NCBI RefSeq assembly: GCF_018863195.1 | Contig: NZ_JAHKRT010000001.1 | Coordinates: forward strand, 558,001 to 622,000 | Direction: 5' to 3' | DNA: 64,000 nt | Source of the DNA: Sphingomonas quercus | GTDB lineage: Bacteria; Pseudomonadota; Alphaproteobacteria; Sphingomonadales; Sphingomonadaceae | Shown: in pieces, positions 7,853-14,942 of the stretch | Numbering within the stretch: the stretch's first letter is position 1 | Layout of the letters: each line of letters begins with the position of its first letter | Program-made: the position numbers and the translations under genes | The notes under the pieces: model-generated | Told to the model about the DNA's origin: nothing | Database searches by the model: none | What the model saw: the letters and a program-made list of their open reading frames with translations, nothing else

Positions 7853-9910
7853 CTATTTCCGCGACGGCAATGTATAGGCGACATATTCGCCTGAATAGAT
7901 CCCGCCGGAAATGGCGACGATGATAAATTGCCGGCCGTTGACCATATAGGTCATCGGCGAGCCGGATTGCGGCGCGTTCATGAATACGGCGCCGACCTCC
8001 TTGCCGTTGGTCTTGTCATAGGCGCGCAGCATGGCGCCGCGCGGATGCTCGGACGTGCTCGTCACCTGGCCATCGCCGGCGATGACCAGCGACTTCGTCA
8101 CCAGCGTGCCGATCTGGTACGTCGACTGGCCGGTGCGAGGTATGTTCAAGCCCTTCAGCGCAGAATGATTGCGGATGAAGTCGGGCGTCTCGCCATGCGG
8201 AATCCGCCATTTGATCGTGCCGTTGTTGACGTCGATCGCCGAGATCACCGAATAGGGCGGCTTGACCAGCGGCATCCCCTCGACGTCGAGCGATACGAAG
8301 CCGTCCGTGTCGCCCGGCTTGGGCGGGGGCGGCGGCGGCACGTCGGCGCCGGCGATCTCGCCCGGGCTCTTGATGATCGTCACGGGACGCCCGGCGACGC
8401 CGACCAGATAGTCGAGGTCGGTGACGTCCTTCGGCCCCGGCACCAGCCCGATCGATTCCGTGCAGGACGTGCAGGCGAAGACATAGGCGATGCCCGTCTC
8501 GGGATCGAACGAGCCGCCCGGCCAGTTGGTGCCGCCCGACGCCGTCACCATCACCACGCCGAGTTGCTGCGGCGTGCTCACCACCGGCGGGGTGAAGATC
8601 GGGCCGAGCTTGTAGTTCTTCGTCAGCTCCAGCGCCTTCTGGCGCAGTTCGGGCGTGAAATCGATGAGGTCGTCCTTCTGCACGCTGTTGCGCGCATAGG
8701 CCGGCGGCCTCGACGGGATCGGCTGGGTCGGGGAATACCATTCGCCCGGCACATTGCCCTTCTCGACCTTGGTCTCGTTGATCGGCCAGATCGGCTTGCC
8801 GGTCTCGCGGTCGAACACATAGAGGAAATTCTGCTTGCTGGGCAGCGCCACCACCTTGCGCGGCGTGCCATCCACCGTCACGTTCATCAGCAGCGGCGCC
8901 GACGAATTGTCGAAATCCCAGATTTCGTGATGGATCAGCTGGTAATGCCATTTGCGCTGGCCGGTATTGAGGTCGACCGCGACAAGGCTATTGCCGAACA
9001 GGCCATTGCCCGGCCGATGCCCGCCGTAGAAATCGCTGGTCGCCGATTCCACCGCGAGATAGGCGAGATTGAGCTCCGGGTCGATCGACACCTGTGTCCA
9101 CAGGCCGGCATTGCCGTTGATCTCGGCCGAGCCTTTCAGCCATGTATCATAGCCGAACTCGCCCTTTTGCGGAATGGTGTGGAAAATCCACATCCGCTTG
9201 CCGGTGCGCACGTCGAAGCCGCGCACATAGCCCTTGGTGTTGGCATGGGTCTTGGCGGTATAGCCCTCGCGGAAGGCGGCCCCGATGATGATGGTGTTGC
9301 CTGAAATCGCCGGCGCCGAATGCAGGCCGACCTCGCCGGTTTCCAGCCCGCCCTTCAGCTCCTGGTCGAAATCCTCCTTCAGGTCGACGATGCCGTCCTT
9401 GCCGAAGCCCGTCACCGGCTGGCCGTTCCGCGCGTCGAGCGCCACCAGCCGATAGCCGGGCGTCACATAGAGGATGCGCTTCTCCTTGCCATCCGTCCAA
9501 TAGCTCAGCCCGCGCCCGGACAAGGCGCGCGGCGAGGCGGCGCCGCGCGGCCCCTCGCGCTCGCTGTGCATCCACAGCATCTCCCCGGTGACCCCGTCGA
9601 GGGCGACGACGCCGCGCCGCGTGCCGGCCGTCATATAGACCACGCCGTCGACGGCGAGCGGGGTCCCCTCCAGCTTGAACTCCGGGCGGGTGCCGATGCG
9701 GTCGGTCTTGAACCGCCACGCGACCTCCAGCTCGTTGAAGTTGGCGGCGTTGATCTGGTCGAGGGGGCGATAGCGGCTGCCCGCGAGATCCGCATTATAG
9801 GTCGGCCAGTCCATATTCTGGCCCGACGCCGGCGCCTGCGCCGCAGCGACGTGCGCTGCGAGAAGCAGCGTTGCCGTGCCGGACACCAGCCGATGAAATG
9901 CGCGAGACAT
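7853..9910 (-). CDS. PQQ-dependent (quinoprotein) dehydrogenase
   Basis: A 685-residue periplasmic enzyme with a signal peptide ending near AAAQA. It has an eight-bladed propeller pattern with repeated W-docking segments such as GVTGEMLWMHSE, VRTGKRMWIFHTIP, LNTGQRKWHYQLIHHEIWDFD, RETGKPIWPINE and VNNGTIKWRIPHG, and starts DWPTYNADLAGSRYRPLDQI as membrane glucose/alcohol dehydrogenase-type quinoproteins do. It lacks both the N-terminal membrane anchor of Gcd and a C-terminal haem domain, so it needs a separate acceptor, presumably the operon's cytochrome c. A CTSC motif may form a disulfide. It would oxidise an alcohol, sugar or polyol group. PQQ synthesis genes are not in this window. Confidence 0.93.
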   Translation of the reverse strand: MSRAFHRLVSGTATLLLAAHVAAAQAPASGQNMDWPTYNADLAGSRYRPLDQINAANFNELEVAWRFKTDRIGTRPEFKLEGTPLAVDGVVYMTAGTRRGVVALDGVTGEMLWMHSEREGPRGAASPRALSGRGLSYWTDGKEKRILYVTPGYRLVALDARNGQPVTGFGKDGIVDLKEDFDQELKGGLETGEVGLHSAPAISGNTIIIGAAFREGYTAKTHANTKGYVRGFDVRTGKRMWIFHTIPQKGEFGYDTWLKGSAEINGNAGLWTQVSIDPELNLAYLAVESATSDFYGGHRPGNGLFGNSLVAVDLNTGQRKWHYQLIHHEIWDFDNSSAPLLMNVTVDGTPRKVVALPSKQNFLYVFDRETGKPIWPINETKVEKGNVPGEWYSPTQPIPSRPPAYARNSVQKDDLIDFTPELRQKALELTKNYKLGPIFTPPVVSTPQQLGVVMVTASGGTNWPGGSFDPETGIAYVFACTSCTESIGLVPGPKDVTDLDYLVGVAGRPVTIIKSPGEIAGADVPPPPPPKPGDTDGFVSLDVEGMPLVKPPYSVISAIDVNNGTIKWRIPHGETPDFIRNHSALKGLNIPRTGQSTYQIGTLVTKSLVIAGDGQVTSTSEHPRGAMLRAYDKTNGKEVGAVFMNAPQSGSPMTYMVNGRQFIIVAISGGIYSGEYVAYTLPSRK

Positions 9911-9948
9911 CGCTATCCTCCCCCCTTGCTTTCATTGCATTCGTTCGA

Positions 9949-12630
9949 TCAGAACCGCACGCCGATGCGGGCATAATAATAGCCGCCATTATAGCCATAG
10001 GCGGAAGAGGTGTTGACGTTGGTCGCATAGCTCGGCGAACCGGACAGAAGCCTCGGCTGTCGGATTTCCTTGAAGGGGGGCTTGGTCGGATATTTGTTGA
10101 ACAGATTGTTCGCGCCGATCGAAATCTTGATCGGCTCGGCGATCTGATAGCCGAGTTCAAGATTGGTGATGAACGCCGCCTTCGCCCGGGTCTTCACGTC
10201 CTCGCCCTCGATCGGGCTGCCCGAAGGCGCCGTGCCGAGCGTGTAGAGCGAGGAGTAGAAATTCTCCTGAAGGCTGGCGGTGAGCTTGCCGAGCGTGACG
10301 AACGCGCTCGCCGTCGCGCGGAAACGGGGCGTGCTGTGCTCCATCTCGGCAACCGAGTAGCGATCCTGGAGCACGGTGAGGTCCGGCGTCGTCGTCGAGG
10401 TGTAGAGCTGCGCCGGCAGCGGGTAGATCTTGCGCACCTTGTTGGCGTTGTAATTGCCGGACAGCGACCAGTCGACGCGCGCGCCGCCGAAGTTGCTGGA
10501 ATAGCTCATTACCGCGTCGACGCCCTGGGTGCGCATCGTCACGCCATTGACGAAGGTCTGCATGAACACCGAGCCTTCGGCGCTGCGGCCCAGCGCCGGA
10601 TCGCCGTTGACGTAAAGCGTCGCCGGCGGAATCTGCCCGCCGAGCGCGGCGGCCATCGCATCATAGACCGCCTGCTGATTGTGGATCTTGTAGAGATTCT
10701 CGTCGAACGTCGCCAGGCAGCTGGACTGGGTCGGATTGGCGCCGCTGGCGTCGTAGAGGCTGCGCGGGCAATAAGGCCCGTCGAAGCCGTTGAAATTGCT
10801 CGACATGACGATCCGGTTGCGCAGGTCGATGCGATAGGCGTCGATGGTGATCGTGAGCCGCTCGACCGGATGCAGCACCAGGCCGAGGCTGTAATTGGTC
10901 GATTTTTCGGGCTTGAGGTTGCCGAAACCGAGCCCGGCCGCCGCCGCGCTGTTCGGCGCGAACACGCCGCCGACATAATCGGAGCTGACATTGATGCCGT
11001 TGTAGAATTCCTCGGCCAGCGTCGGCGCGCGGAACCCGGTCGACACCGTGCCGCGAATGGCGATGGCATCGGAGAAGTCATAGCGGCTGGTCAGCTTGAA
11101 CACGGTGGTGTTGCCGAAGTCGCTATAATGTTCATGGCGGACAGCACCGTCGATCAGCCACTTGTCGGTCGGCTTGATGGTAACGTCGAGATATTGCGAG
11201 AAGTTGTTGCGCGAATTGCGGCTGGCATCGTTCGGACCCCAGCCGAAGAAGGATTGCGCGCCGCTGCCGTAACGCGAGGCCGGATCGCCCTCTCCGAGGC
11301 GATAGGTCTCGTGGCGATATTCGAGGCCGGCGGCGACCGTAATCGGCTCGGCGAAACCGACGTCGAACTGGTGCGTCAGGTCGAGCGTGTTGCTCCACTG
11401 GCTCGCCGTCAGATTGCCGATATAGAAGGTGTTCGGGCTGAACCCGGTGTCGCTGTACAGCGAGGCGTTGGCCGAATGCTGGACATAGACGTCATAGCGA
11501 TCGCGCCCATAGGTCGAGGCAAGGTCGAACGTGGTCTCGCCGACATTGCCCTTGAACCCGCCCGTGAACGAATAGTCCGTCTCGGAAAAGCGCTGCTGCG
11601 GCTCAAACCCGGACGGATAGAGCAGCTTCAACGTGCCATCGGCGTTGGTCGCGTCATTGGCGCCGACCGTGCAGCCCACCGCCCCGACTTCGCAGGTCAC
11701 CGCGCTCGGGTTGCGATAAATCTCGTTGGCGGTGGCCTTCTTGTGGCCATAGCTGCCGAAACTGTAGAGCTCGAAATCGCCGAACTCATAGCCGGCATTG
11801 TACATGACCGACGTCTGATCAAGTTCAGGATCGCCGGTATAGCGGTTGGTATAGGGATAATAGGGGTTTTTCGGCAGCAACGGGAAGTTGGCGAGGTTAC
11901 GGATCGCCGTCGGGTTGTTGCCAAATACCGAGGCATCGGCATTGCCGCGGAAGCTGAACCCCTTGTGCGTCTTGCCGGCGGTGATGTTCAGATAGGCGCC
12001 CTCGAATGGCGCCAGCCCGATATTGCCGTTGACCGTATAGCTCTTGCCGCCCTGGTCGTAATAGCGGCCGCCCGTCAGATTGATCGTGCCGCCATGATCG
12101 GCTTTTTTCTGGATGAAGTTGATCACGCCGGCGATGGCGTCCGTGCCATATTGCGCGGCGGCACCGTCCTGCAGCACTTCGACATGGTCGACCGATTCCG
12201 AAAGGATGAAGCTGACGTCAGGCGCGGCGCTGCCGCCGAACGGGCCGCCGGCCACCGAGACATTGGCCGTGCCGTGACGTCGCTTGCCGTTGACCAGGAT
12301 CAGCGTGTGGTTCGGGCTCAGGCCACGCAGCTTCATCTGCAAATTGACCTGCTGCAGGTCGGTGCCGAAGGCCTGGGCCTGCACGGACGGCAGGTTTTGC
12401 GACAGGCTCGATACCAGGTCCGGCTGGCCTGTGCGTTGCAGCATGTCGCTGCCCAGCAGCTGGATCGGCGCCGGGCTGTCTGCCGCCCTCATGCCGGTGG
12501 TGCGGGTGCCGGTGACGATGATGTCCGCCTGCGGCTCGGCGTTGGCGACCTGCTGGGCGCCAGCGGCGCCAGCGGCGGTCAGCATGGCGACAGCGATCGC
12601 CAGGCGCGAAGAATGCGCGAAAGATGACAT
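9949..12630 (-). CDS. TonB-dependent outer-membrane receptor (oxidation operon)
   Basis: An 893-residue receptor with a signal peptide (cleavage near AGAQQ), a TonB-box-like DIIVTGTRT, a plug domain (LKLRGLSPNHTLILVNGKRRH split between residues 95-125, VEVLQDGAAAQYGTDAIAGVINF) and a long beta-barrel ending in the terminal aromatic signature YYYARIGVRF. It belongs to the large-substrate group common in sphingomonads rather than to a clear siderophore class. It is the first gene of the minus-strand operon (38 bases before the PQQ dehydrogenase), so its ligand is probably the substrate of that pathway. The promoter region 170-210 bases upstream carries two perfect inverted repeats. Confidence 0.95.
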   Translation of the reverse strand: MSSFAHSSRLAIAVAMLTAAGAAGAQQVANAEPQADIIVTGTRTTGMRAADSPAPIQLLGSDMLQRTGQPDLVSSLSQNLPSVQAQAFGTDLQQVNLQMKLRGLSPNHTLILVNGKRRHGTANVSVAGGPFGGSAAPDVSFILSESVDHVEVLQDGAAAQYGTDAIAGVINFIQKKADHGGTINLTGGRYYDQGGKSYTVNGNIGLAPFEGAYLNITAGKTHKGFSFRGNADASVFGNNPTAIRNLANFPLLPKNPYYPYTNRYTGDPELDQTSVMYNAGYEFGDFELYSFGSYGHKKATANEIYRNPSAVTCEVGAVGCTVGANDATNADGTLKLLYPSGFEPQQRFSETDYSFTGGFKGNVGETTFDLASTYGRDRYDVYVQHSANASLYSDTGFSPNTFYIGNLTASQWSNTLDLTHQFDVGFAEPITVAAGLEYRHETYRLGEGDPASRYGSGAQSFFGWGPNDASRNSRNNFSQYLDVTIKPTDKWLIDGAVRHEHYSDFGNTTVFKLTSRYDFSDAIAIRGTVSTGFRAPTLAEEFYNGINVSSDYVGGVFAPNSAAAAGLGFGNLKPEKSTNYSLGLVLHPVERLTITIDAYRIDLRNRIVMSSNFNGFDGPYCPRSLYDASGANPTQSSCLATFDENLYKIHNQQAVYDAMAAALGGQIPPATLYVNGDPALGRSAEGSVFMQTFVNGVTMRTQGVDAVMSYSSNFGGARVDWSLSGNYNANKVRKIYPLPAQLYTSTTTPDLTVLQDRYSVAEMEHSTPRFRATASAFVTLGKLTASLQENFYSSLYTLGTAPSGSPIEGEDVKTRAKAAFITNLELGYQIAEPIKISIGANNLFNKYPTKPPFKEIRQPRLLSGSPSYATNVNTSSAYGYNGGYYYARIGVRF

Positions 12631-12794
12631 GATTATCCTCCCACCAAAAGACGAGGCGTGCCAGGTCGCGCGCTGTCGCGGGTCGCCTGGAATTATTTCC
12701 TGTGTATCGCCTGTGACTTTCCCGCCGCATCCGGATCCCCATCCGGCCAGAGACGAGCGACCGCCCCTTCCACCCGGCTCCGCAAAAGCCCAAG

Positions 12795-12815
12795 TGAAAC
12801 GAACGTTTCATTATA
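12795..12815 (-). promoter_or_regulatory. Predicted -10 box and 16-bp operator palindrome
   Basis: On the minus strand the perfect -10 hexamer TATAAT lies at 12810-12815. Directly downstream, covering the expected transcription start near 12803, is a perfect inverted repeat with 7-base arms and a 2-base centre (TGAAACG-AA-CGTTTCA on the plus strand, 12795-12810). A repressor bound here would block initiation of the TonB receptor/PQQ dehydrogenase operon. The -35 region (near 12833-12838) is a poor match to TTGACA, suggesting activator help. The regulator family is not determined; a LacI-, IclR- or GntR-like dimer would suit the geometry. Confidence 0.6.
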
Positions 12816-12836
12816 AATAAATCTAAGAGATTTATT
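12816..12836. promoter_or_regulatory. 9-3-9 perfect inverted repeat overlapping the -35 region
   Basis: AATAAATCT and its exact complement AGATTTATT are separated by AAG. The site sits immediately upstream of the predicted -10 of the minus-strand promoter and touches the expected -35, where an activator would bind. As RNA it would form a weak AT hairpin with no U-tract role, so a protein-binding site is the better reading. Confidence 0.5.
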
Positions 12837-13007
12837 GCAGCATTACACCAGCTGCCGGCGTCCCCCTCCCTTTATATGCCACTGTTGCGGCTATTATCTT
12901 GGCGGGATTGTGTTTCGATTCGCGTGGCAGAAGCAATCGGCAATAATGCGCTTTCGTTGTGCAACTATGCACTCATTGCATGCGGCGGATCGGGAGGGCG
13001 CCGGGCG

Positions 13008-13045
13008 CCCTCCTGGCCCGCTTCAGATCATCGCCTTGGCGCGCT
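13008..13045. repeat. Left copy of 38-bp direct repeat (dapA-like 3' end)
   Basis: This copy matches 13890-13927 at a fixed offset of 882 bases, with a perfectly identical 20-base core (13021-13040). On the minus strand it encodes RAKAMI followed by stop, the same last codons as the DapA-like gene at 13905. It has no gene body of its own, so it is a detached 3'-end copy of that gene. The pair resembles attachment-site duplication by an element inserted at a gene 3' end, or a recombination scar. Confidence 0.7.
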
Positions 13046-13047
13046 CA

Positions 13048-13325
13048 ATGTCCCCCTGATCCTGCTGGTGGCGCTGCTGCTCGCCGGCTGCGCCACGACG
13101 CCGCCGGCGGTCGAGATCCGCACCGTTCATGTCGACCGGCCGATCGCGGTGCCGTGCATCGCCGGCCCGCTGCCCGACAAGCCGGCCTCCGGGCTGGACC
13201 GCGTGACCGGCCTCCCCACCCATGATCTCGACATCGTTGGCGCCGCCTATCTGCGCATCGATGCCCATGCCGACGAGCTGCGCGCGCTGGCGGCGGCCTG
13301 CACGACAACGAAGGCGGCGGATTGA
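13048..13325 (+). CDS. Small lipoprotein resembling phage Rz1 (o-spanin); start disrupted
   Basis: The sequence encodes a hydrophobic segment and lipobox (LLVALLLAGC), then a short periplasmic part with VDRPIAVPCIAGPLPDKP and a C-terminal ELRALAAAC. Lipidated N-terminus, an early VPC, proline-rich middle and terminal Cys resemble alphaproteobacterial Rz1-type spanin subunits, though no Rz, endolysin or holin is adjacent. The natural ATG at 13048 is out of frame: one extra C in the run of five C's at 13052-13056 would give MSPLILLV. So the gene is either broken by a 1-base deletion, affected by a sequencing error, or begins further upstream (ATG 12876). The Rz1 link is tentative. Confidence 0.45.
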
Positions 13326-13757
13326 TCATGCGGCGACGGCGGCCGTCTCCATCACCACCCGGCGGCCGCACAGGCGCAGCGCCTGGTCGAGCTGGGCGAC
13401 GGTCGAGGCATGCCGCAGGTCGAGCAGTCGATCGATCTGGCGCGGATTGAGCGCCATCGCGCGGGCGAGATCGGCCTTGCGCCAATCGCGCTCCCTCATC
13501 GCCGCATAAACGGCCAGTTTCAGGGTGCTAAGCAGGTCCGGCATGACCGTTGGTCGACCATTCGCCGCACTGGCGGGCGGCAGGGGGCGCCAGTCAGCCA
13601 TATAGCCCATCAGCGCCGTCTCCAGCGCGTCGACCGCCCGCGCCAGCGCGTCGGCCTCGGTCTCCCCGAACGTCACCGCCTCCGGCACGTCGGGGAAGGT
13701 GACCAGATAGGAGCCGTCGTCATCGCGCGCGATTTCCACCGGATATTCGAACATCAT
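13326..13757 (-). CDS. hicB: HicB-type antitoxin with C-terminal HTH
   Basis: A 143-residue protein. Residues 1-60 form the HicB partial-RNase-H-like fold (YPVEIARDDDGSYLVTFPDVPEAVTFGETEADALARA, split here for position only), and residues 75-135 hold a helix-turn-helix (DWRKADLARAMALNPRQIDRLLDLRH) that in this family represses the hicAB promoter. A GGAAGG Shine-Dalgarno sequence precedes the ATG. The toxin gene that should lie just upstream survives only as a C-terminal fragment, so this HicB appears to be an orphan. Orphan HicB proteins may act as stand-alone regulators or cross-antitoxins. It lies within an islet bounded by direct repeats. Confidence 0.85.
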   Translation of the reverse strand: MMFEYPVEIARDDDGSYLVTFPDVPEAVTFGETEADALARAVDALETALMGYMADWRPLPPASAANGRPTVMPDLLSTLKLAVYAAMRERDWRKADLARAMALNPRQIDRLLDLRHASTVAQLDQALRLCGRRVVMETAAVAA

Positions 13758-13778
13758 CGCGTTCCTTCCGTGCTCGGG

Positions 13779-13886
13779 TCAGTCGATCCCGAGGTCTTTC
13801 TTGATCTTGCGCATCAGCCCCGTGCCGAATTGTTTCGCCCCGCCATGCTGGGGCAGGGGCCGACATCCGGTTGCCCCGGCGGGCGA
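13779..13886 (-). pseudogene. hicA: Truncated hicA toxin (C-terminal remnant)
   Basis: Upstream of hicB, in the position and orientation expected for hicA, the minus strand encodes CRPLPQHGGAKQFGTGLMRK then IKKDLGID and stop. This is the characteristic HicA end: a proline-His-Gly segment, a GTGL turn, then the final helix. The 21-base spacing to hicB is normal for hicAB. Reading further upstream the frame meets TGA at 13887-13889, exactly at the edge of the 38-bp repeat, and the N-terminal part with the catalytic His is absent. It is therefore a dead toxin cut by the repeat junction. Confidence 0.7.
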
Positions 13887-13889
13887 TCA

Positions 13890-13927
13890 CCCTCCCCGCC
13901 CCCTTCAGATCATCGCCTTGGCACGCT
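13890..13927. repeat. Right copy of 38-bp direct repeat (true dapA-like 3' end)
   Basis: This copy contains the genuine 3' end of the DapA-like gene (stop at 13905) and about 15 bases beyond it. It pairs with 13008-13045; five of 38 positions differ and none in the 20-base core. The truncated hicA stops matching where this repeat begins, so it marks a junction of the islet. Confidence 0.7.
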
Positions 13928-14909
13928 GATAGGCCGTCTTCAGCGACGCCTTCTTGGCATCGCTGAGCGGCGGATAAGGGAGGCGCGGATACCAGTCGCC
14001 GCCGCCCATATCGAGGCTGAGCAGGTATTTCATGTGCGGATAGGAATAGATCGCGTCCCCGCCCTCGGTCTTCATCACCGAACCGATCACCGCGTTCAGC
14101 TTCTGCGCGGCGGGCTTCCAGTCGCCCTTGGCGCGATAGGTGTGGAACACGTTGGCGCAGAGCTTGCTGAACGAATTGCCCTCAGCGAGGATCGCGCCCA
14201 TGCCATTGTCCAGCGCCGTCTCCAGCAGGTCGGCGCCGCCGGTGCGCATGTTGAGGTCCGGGAAATTGCGGATGAACTCGGCATAGCCCGGCGCATTGCC
14301 GCTCGAATCCTTGATGCCGGCAAGATGCGGATAATGATGCAACGCCTTCAACAGCTCGATGCTGATCGGCACCTCGCTGGTGCCGGGGATGTGATAGAGG
14401 TTGATCGGCGTGCTGACGGCATCGAACAGCATCGAATAATAGTTGGTCAGTCCCGCAACCGGCGGCGCGTTGAAATAGAAGGGCGGGATGACGAGGAACC
14501 CGTCGACGCCCAATCCCTCGGCATGCCTGGCAAGGTCGATCGTCTCGGCGATGTTGGACGTGCCGGGGTTGACGATGATGTTCATGCCGTTGCGATGCTT
14601 CATCGCCGTCTCGAGGATCGCCTTGCGTTCTGCCACGGAGAAGGACGGAAATTCGCCCGATGTCCCGAGCACGGTCACGCCGTCGGCGCCACACTCCTTG
14701 TGCCACTGCATGATCGCGGCCATCGCCCCGGGATCGAATTGCAGGTTGCGGTTGCACGGCGTGATCGTCGCCACCCAGTAAAAGGCCTTGGTCGGGCTAC
14801 CCAGCCGGCGGCCTTGCGCGAGGGCGGGCGTCGCCCCGCCCAGCATCGCCGCCGCCCCCAATCCGCCCAGCGCCGCGAGCGTCGTCCTGCGATCCAGATC
14901 CATATTCAC
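13905..14909 (-). CDS. Exported DapA/N-acetylneuraminate lyase-family enzyme
   Basis: A 334-residue class I aldolase-type TIM barrel. Family sites are present: GTSGE (82-86, the GTTGE pyruvate-carboxylate loop), Tyr172 in LYHIPGTS and the Schiff-base lysine Lys200 in LAGIKDSSG. The first 32 residues form a twin-arginine-like signal (DRRTTLAALGGLGAAAMLGG, cut near ALAQG). Most DapA/NanA/KDG-aldolase relatives are cytosolic, so export is unusual and fits a pathway whose other steps (PQQ dehydrogenase, flavin oxidase, cytochrome c) are periplasmic. It follows the GMC gene by 33 bases. The substrate is unknown; a 2-keto acid aldol cleavage or condensation is expected. Confidence 0.88.
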   Translation of the reverse strand: MNMDLDRRTTLAALGGLGAAAMLGGATPALAQGRRLGSPTKAFYWVATITPCNRNLQFDPGAMAAIMQWHKECGADGVTVLGTSGEFPSFSVAERKAILETAMKHRNGMNIIVNPGTSNIAETIDLARHAEGLGVDGFLVIPPFYFNAPPVAGLTNYYSMLFDAVSTPINLYHIPGTSEVPISIELLKALHHYPHLAGIKDSSGNAPGYAEFIRNFPDLNMRTGGADLLETALDNGMGAILAEGNSFSKLCANVFHTYRAKGDWKPAAQKLNAVIGSVMKTEGGDAIYSYPHMKYLLSLDMGGGDWYPRLPYPPLSDAKKASLKTAYQRAKAMI

Positions 14910-14942
14910 CTCTCCAATCGGGCGAAGCGCCCGGCCCTTGGT

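Larger units (their letters stand above)
12631..13007. other. Intergenic control region upstream of the TonB-receptor operon
   Basis: About 380 bases without a convincing gene. It holds the long leader of the TonB receptor, then an AT-rich promoter/operator zone (12795-12838) unlike the surrounding GC-rich DNA, then about 170 bases leading to the repeat at 13008. Plus-strand open frames crossing it have no ribosome-binding site or family signature, so I do not call them genes. Confidence 0.6.

Noticed and set aside
9871-12627. A 918-codon plus-strand open frame opposite the first TonB receptor
   Set aside because: The opposite strand carries a full TonB receptor with signal peptide, plug and barrel motifs. 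The plus frame is compositional noise.
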